From contig CAYXZO010000079.1 of assembly GCA_964469505.1 (NCBI GenBank), positions 1-8,100 of the forward strand: 8,100 nt of DNA, read 5' to 3'. Position 1 is the stretch's first letter. Every line of letters starts with the position of its first letter. Below are positions 1-6,947 of this stretch, one piece after another. The translations under genes were made by a program, and so were the position numbers. The DNA comes from CAYXZO01 sp964469505. Lineage in GTDB: Bacteria > Fidelibacterota > UBA8477 > JABMPR01. The notes beneath the pieces were generated by a model, which was not told the DNA's origin, did not search any database, and saw only the letters and a list, made by a program, of their open reading frames with translations.

Positions 1-88
1 AACTCAAACGTCCTTCCATAAATGCATTGTCCGCACAAAAGGTATATCCCTCCATTTTTCTAACTACAGCTTTTAAAAGTAATCTCAA

Positions 89-140
89 TTAGCGCCGTTC
101 GGATGGCTATCTAGCGCTAAGCGAAGTTCCTCACAACTTC
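89..140. repeat. Two adjacent inverted repeats (hairpins)
   Basis: TTAGCGC at 89-95 is the reverse complement of GCGCTAA at 114-120 (7-bp stem, 18-base loop). Two bases later GAAGTT at 123-128 pairs with AACTTC at 135-140 (6-bp stem, 6-base loop). Neither is followed by a T-run on either strand, so they do not look like Rho-independent terminators. They could be the structured end of an element or of a transcript from outside the left edge. The pairing is directly visible; any function is unknown, and short stems can arise by chance. Confidence 0.4.
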
Positions 141-376
141 AGGGGAGGGCTCCAACTTTTGTGAAGCTGTTTTATTTATCTTTTTGAAGAAAGTAACATT
201 GAAGTCGGTGTTCAACGATGTTTCCCGTTCTAGAGGTCAACGTACGTTTTCCCAATCATGTTTTGGAAAGAGTTTAACGAAGGTTTCTATTCCTTTCGGG
301 GGGTGATTAAAAGGTTTGTGATTGTCTCAGTGCACTATAATGAATTATGGTGTTTTTTTACATTATGGTCCCTTTA

Positions 377-396
377 GGGCAAGGCATGCCTTGCCC
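377..396. repeat. 20-bp perfect palindrome, REP-like (GGGCAAGGCATGCCTTGCCC)
   Basis: The 20 bases read identically on both strands, centred between 386 and 387, and are followed by CTAC. I recall near-identical palindromes of the form GTAGGGGCAAGGCATGCC as dispersed intergenic repeats in many bacterial genomes, so this is probably one copy of a REP/MITE-like family whose left arm has decayed (TTTA instead of GTAG). About 40 bases further on, CATTCGCACCTACAA (439-453) resembles an arm of another repeat of the same general style, which suggests a composite repeat. The palindrome is certain; the family assignment is from memory. Confidence 0.75.
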
Positions 397-489
397 CTAC
401 AATCAATTCATCGACGCGAACATATCCGGGCCAACCGCCATTCGCACCTACAATTTGTATCGCTGATTCTCACCAGTTTTCCGTCACGT

Positions 490-566
490 CTTCCGTCTGC
501 GGTTTGCCGTTCTCCGGTCTCCCGTCTCCGTCCTCCGTCCTTCGGTTTCCGTCCTCCGGTCTCCTT
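490..566. repeat. CT-rich degenerate short repeat tract (TCCGTC/TCCGGT units)
   Basis: The plus strand is built from imperfect 5-7 base units such as TTCCGTC, TCTCCGGTC, TCCCGTC and TCCTCCGTC repeated back to back. The same kind of tract occurs after the second secreted-protein gene (about 4680-4818), with a purine-rich complement-like tract at 4551-4583. The unit is degenerate, so this is a decayed minisatellite rather than a clean tandem array. It is intergenic and I infer no coding function. Confidence 0.65.
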
Positions 567-594
567 TGTCGGCTCGCTGGCAAGAGCTTGACAA

Positions 595-603
595 GGGGGG
601 GGG
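595..603. repeat. G9 homopolymer run upstream of the first secreted-protein gene
   Basis: Nine consecutive G lie 41 bases before the ATG at 645, within what is likely the promoter or 5' leader. Runs of this length are prone to slipped-strand length change, which in other bacteria alters promoter spacing or leader structure of surface-protein genes. The run is directly visible; any role in variable expression here is inference, and a sequencing homopolymer error is also possible. Confidence 0.6.
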
Positions 604-644
604 TAGTTAATAACTTTACAAAAAACGATTAAGGGATTTAACCC

Positions 645-1766
645 ATGAATCAAACGGTACACGGGCATGATGAGAGCTCAGCTATTGGGTTACATCTAAC
701 GCCTAAGCTGGGCTTCATTTTATTGGGCCTGATAATCCCGGCGGCTACAAATGTTACCGCCGCCCCAGGCACCTCCCACCTCAACACGCTATCCAGGCCT
801 GCGCAAATTCAGCAGGTTTGTGACACCCTGTATTTGGACACATTGAAAAGCCGTCAATTGGTACATTTTATGGCGCTGGGAGATAATGGTGATGTTTATG
901 CATACGGTGCCATAGGCAATTCTTCTTTTGTTGGAGATTCCTGGTCAACGGAATTCCCACCGCGAAAAGTATCGGGCAGATTATACCTTTCCATAAATCT
1001 TGACCAGCTTGGTTGGGCCCCGGATTCGATTCTTATCGATTCAGCCTTTTTATACATTTATCAGGATCTCTCTTACGGTAATGACAGCCTCGGTGCTTTC
1101 CCTGTTTTCGATATACCCGATGGGGATACGGTCCGCTGCGTGCTGGATCACATTGATTACGGAGATTCCTTGGAGCTTGAGGAATGGACCGTAGGTGATC
1201 CCGGAATGGCTGGAACACTGGAATCAAACATGGCCCTGGTCTCAAACAGCCCAGACATCGGTTATCGCGTAATCGAAGTTACGGACGCTATCCGGGGAGA
1301 TCTCGCCAGCGGTCGCAATTATTCACAGTTCCGTATACGCTTTACCGCCGAAACAGATGATGATGAGAACCGTGATTTATTAGCATTTGAGATTCCGGTC
1401 TTTGGGCACCCTGTCCAACCGCGGCCCTTTCTTGTGGTTTATTATTCGATCACCACTGGAATCAAAACCGAACCTATCCCCGCACCAAAAACCTTGGAAC
1501 TCATGCCCCCATATCCCAATCCCTTCAACACTACTGTCACCATTCCCTATGCTTTGCCCACCACGACAGATGTGACCATCAGTATTTACGATATCCAGGG
1601 GCGCCTTGTACGGCGCTGGCATCGAGGAGCCCAGCCTCCCAGCTATTACCGCCTGGTTTGGATGGCAGGAGATCGATCTGGCCGGGAAGTGAGTAGTGGG
1701 CTCTATTTGATCATTTTAGAAACATTAAAATTTAAAGAAGTAAAGCAAATCATTCTATTGAGATAA
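645..1766 (+). CDS. Secreted DNRLRE-like module protein with type IX sorting tail
   Basis: This 373-residue protein is probably exported and attached to the surface or released. Residues 1-40 form a signal-peptide-like region with a long n-region, a hydrophobic stretch LGFILLGLII (22-31) and a likely cleavage after Ala39/Ala40. Residues about 58-272 form a beta-rich module resembling the DNRLRE/CBM96-type sandwich (GRLYLSINLDQL, then IDSAFLYIYQ, then EVTDAI). Residues 286-373 are a YPNPFN-type type IX sorting domain with YDIQGRLVRRW and GLYL, ending in Arg. No catalytic domain is seen, so the role may be binding or structural. The ATG at 645 is the only in-frame ATG before the signal sequence; AAGGG about 10 bases upstream is a weak ribosome site. 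The module and tail are paralogous to the end of the protease gene 127 bases downstream. The last 20 codons are AT-rich, unlike the rest. The domain calls are pattern-based; the tail is the surest. Confidence 0.85.
   Translation: MNQTVHGHDESSAIGLHLTPKLGFILLGLIIPAATNVTAAPGTSHLNTLSRPAQIQQVCDTLYLDTLKSRQLVHFMALGDNGDVYAYGAIGNSSFVGDSWSTEFPPRKVSGRLYLSINLDQLGWAPDSILIDSAFLYIYQDLSYGNDSLGAFPVFDIPDGDTVRCVLDHIDYGDSLELEEWTVGDPGMAGTLESNMALVSNSPDIGYRVIEVTDAIRGDLASGRNYSQFRIRFTAETDDDENRDLLAFEIPVFGHPVQPRPFLVVYYSITTGIKTEPIPAPKTLELMPPYPNPFNTTVTIPYALPTTTDVTISIYDIQGRLVRRWHRGAQPPSYYRLVWMAGDRSGREVSSGLYLIILETLKFKEVKQIILLR
1504..1606 (+). repeat. Sorting-tail repeat, copy 1 (103 bases identical to copy 2)
   Basis: Bases 1504-1606 are identical to 4283-4385 (constant offset 2779), covering the PPYPNPFN through YDIQGRL codons. 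The similarity continues with a handful of differences to about 1665. The wider paralogous block runs with the same offset from at least 1142, but there it is clearly more diverged. Identity at synonymous positions means recent duplication or gene conversion, not just protein-level constraint. Confidence 0.95.
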
Positions 1767-1880
1767 TAATTGATTTACCATAATCGACATGGAAATAGAA
1801 ATTACAAAACAGCTATGACATGGAATTTACTTCCCAGGAAAATATCCAGTGAATAATGAAAGTTTTAAACAAGTAAAAGA

Positions 1881-1886
1881 AGGAGG
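1881..1886 (+). promoter_or_regulatory. Strong Shine-Dalgarno site of the protease gene
   Basis: AGGAGG lies 7 bases before the ATG at 1894, within AGAAGGAGG. It is a near-perfect anti-16S match and fixes this start. The 127-base spacer between the two secreted-protein genes is AT-rich and otherwise shows no clear promoter or terminator, so the two genes may be co-transcribed. Confidence 0.85.
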
Positions 1887-1893
1887 CTAACAA

Positions 1894-4545
1894 ATGAGGA
1901 ATATCATATCATTATGCATTATCCTTCTAAGCCTATTTATTGATAAATCCTTTTGCTCCGTTGTTGATTCAACAATGCTGGGTATAATGGTTGCGGACAC
2001 ATTTTCAACAATAAAGACTAATAATAATGGAATAATAGAAACTGATAAAAAATGGTTCAATAAACTCTCTTCTAAATATTCCATTACTGCGTTGAAACAC
2101 ATTTTTCACGTTAGATATAATAATTTTGATAAATATTATTCTTTAGAATTTACAAATCCTGCTTTTGTGGATAGCGTAAAAAAGGATTTTGAAAGTCAAT
2201 CTGAGGTCTTACAGTCTTGGTATATTATGTCGGGTGACTTTTACATTATACCCAATGATTCCCTTTTCAGTTTACAATGGGGACTTAATATGATCTCTGT
2301 TCTTGATGCCTGGGATGAAATGCAGATAAATGATACCGTAATTGTTGGAGTCATAGATAGCGGAATAGATATCATGTTAGACTCTTCAGGCAATGCAAGC
2401 TTACACCCCGATTTATCATCGAATATTTGGAATTTGAATGGACATTATGGTTTTAATTATGATGAAAGTGAAGACTCACAATATCCAATAGACTCTTTAG
2501 GGCACGGTACGCACGTAGCCGGAATAATAGGTGCGACAACCAACAATTCAATTGGTGTCGCCTCGACAATAGGAAATTATCCTATCAAGATACTTCCTAT
2601 AAAAATAAGCTCCGTAAGATCAGATCTGGCAGCCGGAGCCGTTATGAGAGCCGTTGATCCGGATGGAAATCCTAATACCAATGATGGAGCAAAAATAATA
2701 AATTGCAGCTGGGGATTTAAAAATATACAACATTTTGATGCACTGTTTGAACTCGATTCTGCTTTTGATTATGCGTATCATAATAATGTTTTATGCGTTG
2801 CTTCCTTAGGTAATGAGCCTGCAAATCTTTCAAATACTGACGAACTATATGGCCCATACCCTGCCAGGTTCGACAATGTTCTATCAGTTATTGCACTGGA
2901 TAGCAATAAAAATATAGCTAGTTACTCAAGCTATGCTGATTGGGCTGATATATGTGCTCCAGGTGGGTCATCAAGAAACCGAGACGAACCATATACTCAA
3001 AACTCAATAATTTCAACAACACCTAGATATGAAGTATCGCTCAGTAATGAAATTCCAGGTTGGACTGAGGAATACGGTTATCTTTCCGGCACAAGCATGG
3101 CAGCTCCTTATGTTGCAGGCGTGGCTGCTCTCATGAGGGTTTTTTGCCCTAAATGGACAGCCAATGATATCCGACAGCACATTAAGGAAACTGCAGATAA
3201 CATTGATGCTTATGTTGATTCTCAATATATCGGTTATATAGGTTCAGGCTTAATCAACGCCTACCGTGCTATCAAAATACCTAAAAAACCGAAAGGTATT
3301 GTTTTTAGCCAGATGAACGATCATCCTTTTATAATCTGGAAGAAAAACGTGGAGCCTGATTTATGGGGTTACTACGTATATAAACATTACATAGATAATC
3401 CTGGTGGCAATGAGGATACCTTTAAAATTTTTCAAACTGATACTTCGTTTATTGATTATGCTTTCGATGTTTCCCAGAAGCCGCTTGATTGGGCAGAATA
3501 TTGGGTAACCGCAGTGGATTCAGAAGGAAATGAATCACCAGCAACTACGTCTCATACTTATAACGGTCAGGGGCCCCTATGGAAACGAGTAGCAAGATTG
3601 CAGCTGGTCGATACGCTATCTCTGGACACCATCCGGAGCGGGCAATTAGTGCATTTCCCCCGGGAAGATTATTTTGGATACGGTGCGTTGACCATTTCCC
3701 CCTCATTCGTGGGTGACGCTATTACGTGGGAATTTCCTGTGAGATATCCCACTGGAAGGTTGTACCTTACTATTGATCTCGAGCAGTTATCAATCAGCGA
3801 AGATTCGATTCGAATCGATTCCGCTTATCTTTACCTTTACCAGCGATTTTCTTACGGTGACGGAGTCTACGGTGCTTTCCCTGTGTTTGAAGAACCAGGT
3901 GGGGATACCGCCCGTTGCGTGCTGGACCACATCAATTATGGTGATTCTTTGGAGCTAGAAGAATGGACCGTGGGCGATTACGGAATGCCCGGGACCCTGG
4001 AATCGGCTTTTGCCGTAGTCTCAACAACCCCCGATTCTGGTTACCGAATTATTGACGTAACTGAAGCTCTCAGGGAAGACATAACCGCCGGCCGGCCATA
4101 TTCACAGTATCGTATCCGGTTCACCGTGGATGGAGATGATGACGAGCAGTATGATTTATTGCATTTCGACGTTCCTACCTGGGATGAAATGTGGCCACCG
4201 CCTTCCTTCTTGGTGGTACACTATTCCGTAATAACACCGATAGTGTCGGATAACAATTCCCGCCCTCAACATTTCCGCCTGCTGCCCCCATATCCCAATC
4301 CCTTCAACACTACTGTCACCATTCCCTATGCTTTGCCCACCACGACAGATGTGACCATCAGTATTTACGATATCCAGGGGCGCCTGGTACGGCGCTGGCA
4401 TCAAGGAGCCCAGTCCCCCGGCTATTACCGCCTGGTTTGGATGGGGAGGAATCAATCCGGCCGAGAAGTTGGCAGCGGACTCTATCTCGTTCGCCTGGAA
4501 ACCCCGCGCTATGCGGCGGTACGTAAGCTACTGCTGATTAAGTAA
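1894..4545 (+). CDS. Secreted subtilisin-family (S8) serine protease with Fn3, DNRLRE-like module and type IX sorting tail
   Basis: An 883-residue extracellular protease. Residues 1-21 are a typical signal peptide (MRNIISLCIILLSLFI). Residues about 25-115 are probably an inhibitory propeptide. The S8 domain (about 125-462) has Asp155 in VIDSGID, His204 in GHGTHVAG, the oxyanion-hole Asn307 in SLGNEP and the nucleophile Ser401 in SGTSMAAPYVAG, so all catalytic residues are present. A fibronectin-III-like domain follows (about 466-555, ending YWVTAVDSEGNES), then a DNRLRE-like sandwich (about 570-780) and a YPNPFN sorting tail (796-883) ending KLLLIK. Family knowledge predicts propeptide removal during or after secretion and tail cleavage by the type IX sortase. 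The peptidase part is AT-rich (17 of 60 bases G+C at 1981-2040) but the module is not (31 of 60 at 3901-3960), with the change near codons 555-570. The substrate is unknown. Confidence 0.95.
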   Translation: MRNIISLCIILLSLFIDKSFCSVVDSTMLGIMVADTFSTIKTNNNGIIETDKKWFNKLSSKYSITALKHIFHVRYNNFDKYYSLEFTNPAFVDSVKKDFESQSEVLQSWYIMSGDFYIIPNDSLFSLQWGLNMISVLDAWDEMQINDTVIVGVIDSGIDIMLDSSGNASLHPDLSSNIWNLNGHYGFNYDESEDSQYPIDSLGHGTHVAGIIGATTNNSIGVASTIGNYPIKILPIKISSVRSDLAAGAVMRAVDPDGNPNTNDGAKIINCSWGFKNIQHFDALFELDSAFDYAYHNNVLCVASLGNEPANLSNTDELYGPYPARFDNVLSVIALDSNKNIASYSSYADWADICAPGGSSRNRDEPYTQNSIISTTPRYEVSLSNEIPGWTEEYGYLSGTSMAAPYVAGVAALMRVFCPKWTANDIRQHIKETADNIDAYVDSQYIGYIGSGLINAYRAIKIPKKPKGIVFSQMNDHPFIIWKKNVEPDLWGYYVYKHYIDNPGGNEDTFKIFQTDTSFIDYAFDVSQKPLDWAEYWVTAVDSEGNESPATTSHTYNGQGPLWKRVARLQLVDTLSLDTIRSGQLVHFPREDYFGYGALTISPSFVGDAITWEFPVRYPTGRLYLTIDLEQLSISEDSIRIDSAYLYLYQRFSYGDGVYGAFPVFEEPGGDTARCVLDHINYGDSLELEEWTVGDYGMPGTLESAFAVVSTTPDSGYRIIDVTEALREDITAGRPYSQYRIRFTVDGDDDEQYDLLHFDVPTWDEMWPPPSFLVVHYSVITPIVSDNNSRPQHFRLLPPYPNPFNTTVTIPYALPTTTDVTISIYDIQGRLVRRWHQGAQSPGYYRLVWMGRNQSGREVGSGLYLVRLETPRYAAVRKLLLIK
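4283..4385 (+). repeat. Sorting-tail repeat, copy 2 (103 bases identical to copy 1)
   Basis: This is the partner of 1504-1606 and lies in the tail of the protease gene. Differences appear at 4282 and 4386, immediately outside the identical block, then sparsely (for example 4403) to about 4444. The two direct repeats could recombine, which would delete the protease gene while leaving one intact module-plus-tail gene. Confidence 0.95.
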
Positions 4546-4550
4546 AATAG

Positions 4551-4583
4551 GGGAGACAGGAGACAGGAAACCGGAGACAGGAA
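4551..4583. repeat. Purine-rich GGAGACAGG tandem tract
   Basis: Three imperfect copies of GGAGACAGG occur within 33 bases right after the protease stop codon. The reverse complement (CCTGTCTCC) resembles the units of the CT-rich tract that begins about 100 bases downstream, so the two tracts could pair imperfectly as the arms of a long stem. Confidence 0.7.
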
Positions 4584-4679
4584 TCGCCCAGAATTGTTGT
4601 TCTTTCTCTTGTTAAAATATCCGTAATATTCTGTCACATAGATACTTAGAGACCTAGCTACCCTGCCCCCCACTTAATC

Positions 4680-4818
4680 ATCCGGACTCCGGATTTCCGC
4701 CTCTGGTCTTCCGCCAGTCGGCGGATCTTCGCTCCGCTCCGACCGTTCTCCGGTCTCCGGCCTCCGGTCTCCCTTCTCCATTCTCCGTTCTCCGTCCTCC
4801 CTTCTCCGTTTTTTGTCT
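4680..4818. repeat. CT-rich degenerate short repeat tract, downstream copy
   Basis: Units such as TTCTCCGGTC, TCCGGCC, TCTCCCTTCTCC and GTTCTCCGTCC repeat imperfectly, in the style of the upstream tract at 490-566. Two short perfect hairpins lie at its left side (4681-4693 and 4710-4725). Together with the upstream tract it brackets the two secreted-protein genes. Confidence 0.65.
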
Positions 4819-4890
4819 CAGCTCCTACAAGGGACCAACCCCCATAGAACGGGATAAAACGTTACACGTATCAATGGCAGACCTTTTCTC

Positions 4891-4937
4891 AAAAAACAAA
4901 AAAAATAGGCACCACAAATTGAGGCGCCTATTTTCAT
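4891..4937 (-). terminator. Rho-independent terminator of the nfn-rubrerythrin operon
   Basis: Read on the minus strand, AAAATAGGC (4934-4926) pairs with GCCTATTTT (4910-4902). After one A-C mismatch two more G-C pairs follow, giving a 9-base loop. The stem runs straight into a T-rich tail (TTTTGTTTTTTG, to 4890). It lies about 95 bases past the stop of the rubrerythrin-like gene. On the plus strand only four T follow the stem, all within the arm, so it should act mainly on the minus-strand operon. Confidence 0.85.
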
Positions 4938-5029
4938 GATTAACAGCTAATTACCGCAGAACTAAAGGAAAATGGCTAAGGGTTGCGTTCCCTCAGCGCT
5001 ATGGTAGCTCCATGGGAGAGAGTCGCGAA

Positions 5030-5491
5030 TCAACCTTCGGGGAGAACTCCCTCCTCGTACTCGCTTTCCAGGCTGTGTTTATGGCGGAGCTCCTCATCAG
5101 CCATCAACTGGAAAAAAGTGCCCAGTTCCGGTTGATCTTTAAAATGCTCCGCCAGGTCCCGGTACATCTGGGCGCTACGTTGCTCCCGCTTGGCAGCCAG
5201 AATGAGAATTTCCTGGGTAGTAAGATCACTTTTGATTTCCGGCTCCACCAAATAATCGGTGAGGTGCAGATCAACGGGAGGCAAGTCCAGATACTTTTCC
5301 AGTTTGAAATTCTGCAGGTTTTCCAGGTGCTTCCGCTCCATGGCGATAAGTTCAGCATATTTCTGCCGGGCTGCCGGGTCCCGGCTCATTGTCTTTAGAT
5401 TCTCGTAAAACACTATAGCTTGCTGTTCCTGTTCCGCGCAAAAGGCCAGGATTTTGTCGAGGGGAAGACTTTTTTCGGTTCCAGTGCTCAT
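5030..5491 (-). CDS. Rubrerythrin-like ferritin-family diiron protein without rubredoxin domain
   Basis: This 153-residue protein is a four-helix ferritin-like domain with a duplicated diiron pattern: Glu22-x6-Tyr29, Glu52-x2-His55, Glu103-x6-Tyr110 and Glu134-x2-His137. Members of the family reduce hydrogen peroxide or bind iron in the cytoplasm. There is a single Cys (18) and no CxxC pair, so the rubredoxin electron-acceptor domain of classical rubrerythrin is absent and an external donor would be needed. A start at 5506 is possible, but the ATG at 5491 is preferred: it overlaps the nfnB-like stop as ATGA and has GGAAGGTGG just upstream. It is last in the operon, followed by a terminator. 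Whether it is a peroxidase, an oxidase or an iron store cannot be told from sequence alone. Confidence 0.85.
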   Translation of the reverse strand: MSTGTEKSLPLDKILAFCAEQEQQAIVFYENLKTMSRDPAARQKYAELIAMERKHLENLQNFKLEKYLDLPPVDLHLTDYLVEPEIKSDLTTQEILILAAKREQRSAQMYRDLAEHFKDQPELGTFFQLMADEELRHKHSLESEYEEGVLPEG

Positions 5492-6945
5492 AATTCCACC
5501 TTCCATACCCTGGTTTGCAAATACTCATGAATGGCTTTGGCCGCTTTACGACCGGCTCCCATGGCTAAAATCACGGTGGCGCCGCCGGTGACGATGTCCC
5601 CGCCGGCGAAAACGCCTTCCATGGAGGTCCGACCCATTTCATCCGCCAGAATGTTACCCCATTTGTTGGTTTTCAATTCGGGAGTGGATTGGGTTATGAG
5701 CGGATTAGATCCATTGCCAATGGCCACGATGACCAGATCAGTCTCGATTTCGAATTCTGAACCGGGGATGGGCACCGGCCGACGGCGGCCAGAGGCGTCG
5801 GGTTCGCCCAGTTCCATGCGGAGACAGCGGGCCGCCCGCACGTGACCATTTTCATCAGGTAAATACTCAATGGGGTTGGTCAGAGTCATGAACTCCACCC
5901 CCTCTTCTTTGGCGTGATGGATTTCCTCCAACCGAGCCGGCATTTCCTGCTCCGACCGACGGTAAACCAAGGTGGCCCGCTCGGCCCCCAGTCGTTTGGC
6001 GGTACGCACGGCATCCATGGCCGTATTACCTCCGCCGATAACAATGGCGTGCTTGGCACGGTAGATGGGAGTATCGTATTCCGGGAATTGATAGGCCCGC
6101 ATGAGATTGGTACGGGTAAGAAATTCGTTGGCGGAATAAACTCCGTTCAAGTTTTCGCCGGGGATGTTCATGAATCGGGGTAATCCGGCGCCAGTACCGA
6201 TGAAGACGGCGTCGAAGCCCTTTTCTTCCATTAGCTCTTTCAGGGTAGCCGTTTGTCCCACTACGAAGTTCTTGACAAATTTCACCCCGCGCTGGCGCAG
6301 GCCATCCACTTCCTGGCGGAGGATGTCTTTGGGGAGACGGAATTCGGGAATACCGTAAACCAGCACCCCGCCAAACTCATGCAGCGCTTCGAAAACCCAG
6401 ACTTCGTGGCCCCATTTAATTAAATCGCCTGCCGCTGCCAGCCCCGCCGGGCCAGAACCCACGATGGCTACTTTGTAACCCGACGGTTTAGGCTTCTCGC
6501 CGTTATCCATGAGCTCACCGCCGTGGATCCGTTCGTAATCGGCCACGAAACGCTCTAACCGTCCGATGGCCACAGGTTCGAAACGCTTAGTCAGTACACA
6601 GGTAGCTTCGCATTGATTCTCCTGGGGACACACACGCCCGCACACCGCCGGCAGCAGGTTGTCCTCTTTGATTTTCCGTACCGCGCCTAAAAAATCACCA
6701 GCCACGATGTACTGGATGAAGTCGGGAATCTGAATATTGACGGGGCAGCCGTCGATGCAGGTGGGTTTTTTACACTCGATGCAGCGCTGGGCTTCCTTAA
6801 TAGCCAGCTCGGGGGTGAAGCCCAGGGCTACTTCTCGAAAATTGCGAATTCGCTCTTCCGGGGCTTGAGCCGGCATTTCCTGGCGCGGGATATTGATGCG
6901 TTCTTTGATGGGAACCGGATTGGGAGAAAGAGTCTTGGTCGCCAT
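5488..6945 (-). CDS. nfnB: NfnB/SudA-type FAD/[4Fe-4S] subunit (glutamate synthase beta-like)
   Basis: A 485-residue cytoplasmic flavoprotein of the glutamate-synthase small-subunit family. Cys55, 58, 63 and 67 and Cys102, 106, 112 and 116 form the N-terminal cluster motifs (CIECKKPTCIDGCP and CGRVCPQENQC). GSGPAG at 163-168 binds the first dinucleotide (FAD), GGGNTA at 304-309 followed by VYRR at 327-330 the second (NADPH expected), and AGGD at 447-450 closes the FAD site. Together with the adjacent nfnA-like gene it matches NfnAB, which in studied anaerobes couples NADPH, NADH and ferredoxin by electron bifurcation, or the related sulfide dehydrogenase SudAB. No glutamate synthase large subunit is present in the window, so a gltD annotation is less likely. 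The ATG at 6945 has GGAGGTGA five bases from its core; a GTG at 6951 overlapping the upstream stop is the alternative (487 residues). Confidence 0.92.
   Translation of the reverse strand: MATKTLSPNPVPIKERINIPRQEMPAQAPEERIRNFREVALGFTPELAIKEAQRCIECKKPTCIDGCPVNIQIPDFIQYIVAGDFLGAVRKIKEDNLLPAVCGRVCPQENQCEATCVLTKRFEPVAIGRLERFVADYERIHGGELMDNGEKPKPSGYKVAIVGSGPAGLAAAGDLIKWGHEVWVFEALHEFGGVLVYGIPEFRLPKDILRQEVDGLRQRGVKFVKNFVVGQTATLKELMEEKGFDAVFIGTGAGLPRFMNIPGENLNGVYSANEFLTRTNLMRAYQFPEYDTPIYRAKHAIVIGGGNTAMDAVRTAKRLGAERATLVYRRSEQEMPARLEEIHHAKEEGVEFMTLTNPIEYLPDENGHVRAARCLRMELGEPDASGRRRPVPIPGSEFEIETDLVIVAIGNGSNPLITQSTPELKTNKWGNILADEMGRTSMEGVFAGGDIVTGGATVILAMGAGRKAAKAIHEYLQTRVWKVEL
5496..5504 (-). promoter_or_regulatory. 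Ribosome binding site deciding the rubrerythrin-like start
   Basis: On the minus strand GGAAGGTGG ends four bases before the ATG at 5491. It lies inside the end of the nfnB-like gene. It favours 5491 over the upstream in-frame ATG at 5506, which would place the site inside the coding sequence. Confidence 0.7.
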
Positions 6946-6947
6946 AC

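Larger units (their letters stand above)
1..644. other. Gene-free leader region upstream of the secreted-protein pair
   Basis: I see no convincing gene in these 644 bases. The two small open frames here (322-591 plus and 408-668 minus) run through low-complexity CT-rich DNA and have no recognisable protein signal. The stretch contains two adjacent hairpins (89-120, 123-140), a 20-base palindrome (377-396), a CT-rich degenerate tract (about 490-566) and a G9 run (595-603), each listed separately. A TATAAT sequence at 336-341 could be a -10 box, but I find no good -35 partner at standard spacing, so I do not call a promoter. Confidence 0.7.
4546..5029. other. Intergenic region between convergent transcription units
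   Basis: No gene is supported here. The stretch holds the purine tract (4551-4583), the CT-rich tract (4680-4818) with two small hairpins inside it (TCCGG/CCGGA at 4681-4693, TCCGCC/GGCGGA at 4710-4725), and the terminator of the minus-strand operon (4891-4937). I see no separate T-run terminator for the plus-strand protease gene, so its transcript may end within the repeat region or run towards the shared hairpin. Confidence 0.7.

Noticed and set aside
322..668. Small open frames on both strands (322-591 plus, 408-668 minus)
   Set aside because: They run through the palindrome and the CT-rich tract, have repetitive low-complexity translations rich in Arg, Pro and Ser, and lack ribosome sites; they are repeat artefacts.
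1807..1819. AAACAGCTATGAC, identical to part of the M13 reverse primer/lacZ leader
   Set aside because: The match is only 13 bases, the flanks do not match vector sequence, and the region sits between two bacterial genes with consistent local composition, so it is most likely coincidence.
5012..5398. Plus-strand frame of 128 codons opposite the rubrerythrin-like gene
   Set aside because: The minus-strand protein shows complete diiron motifs, a ribosome site and an operon context; the plus frame has no recognisable domain and is a shadow.
5488..6945. Annotation as glutamate synthase small subunit (gltD)
   Set aside because: The fold is shared, but no large glutamate synthase subunit is present and the gene is coupled to an NfnA/SudB-type partner, so the NfnB/SudA role is more likely.
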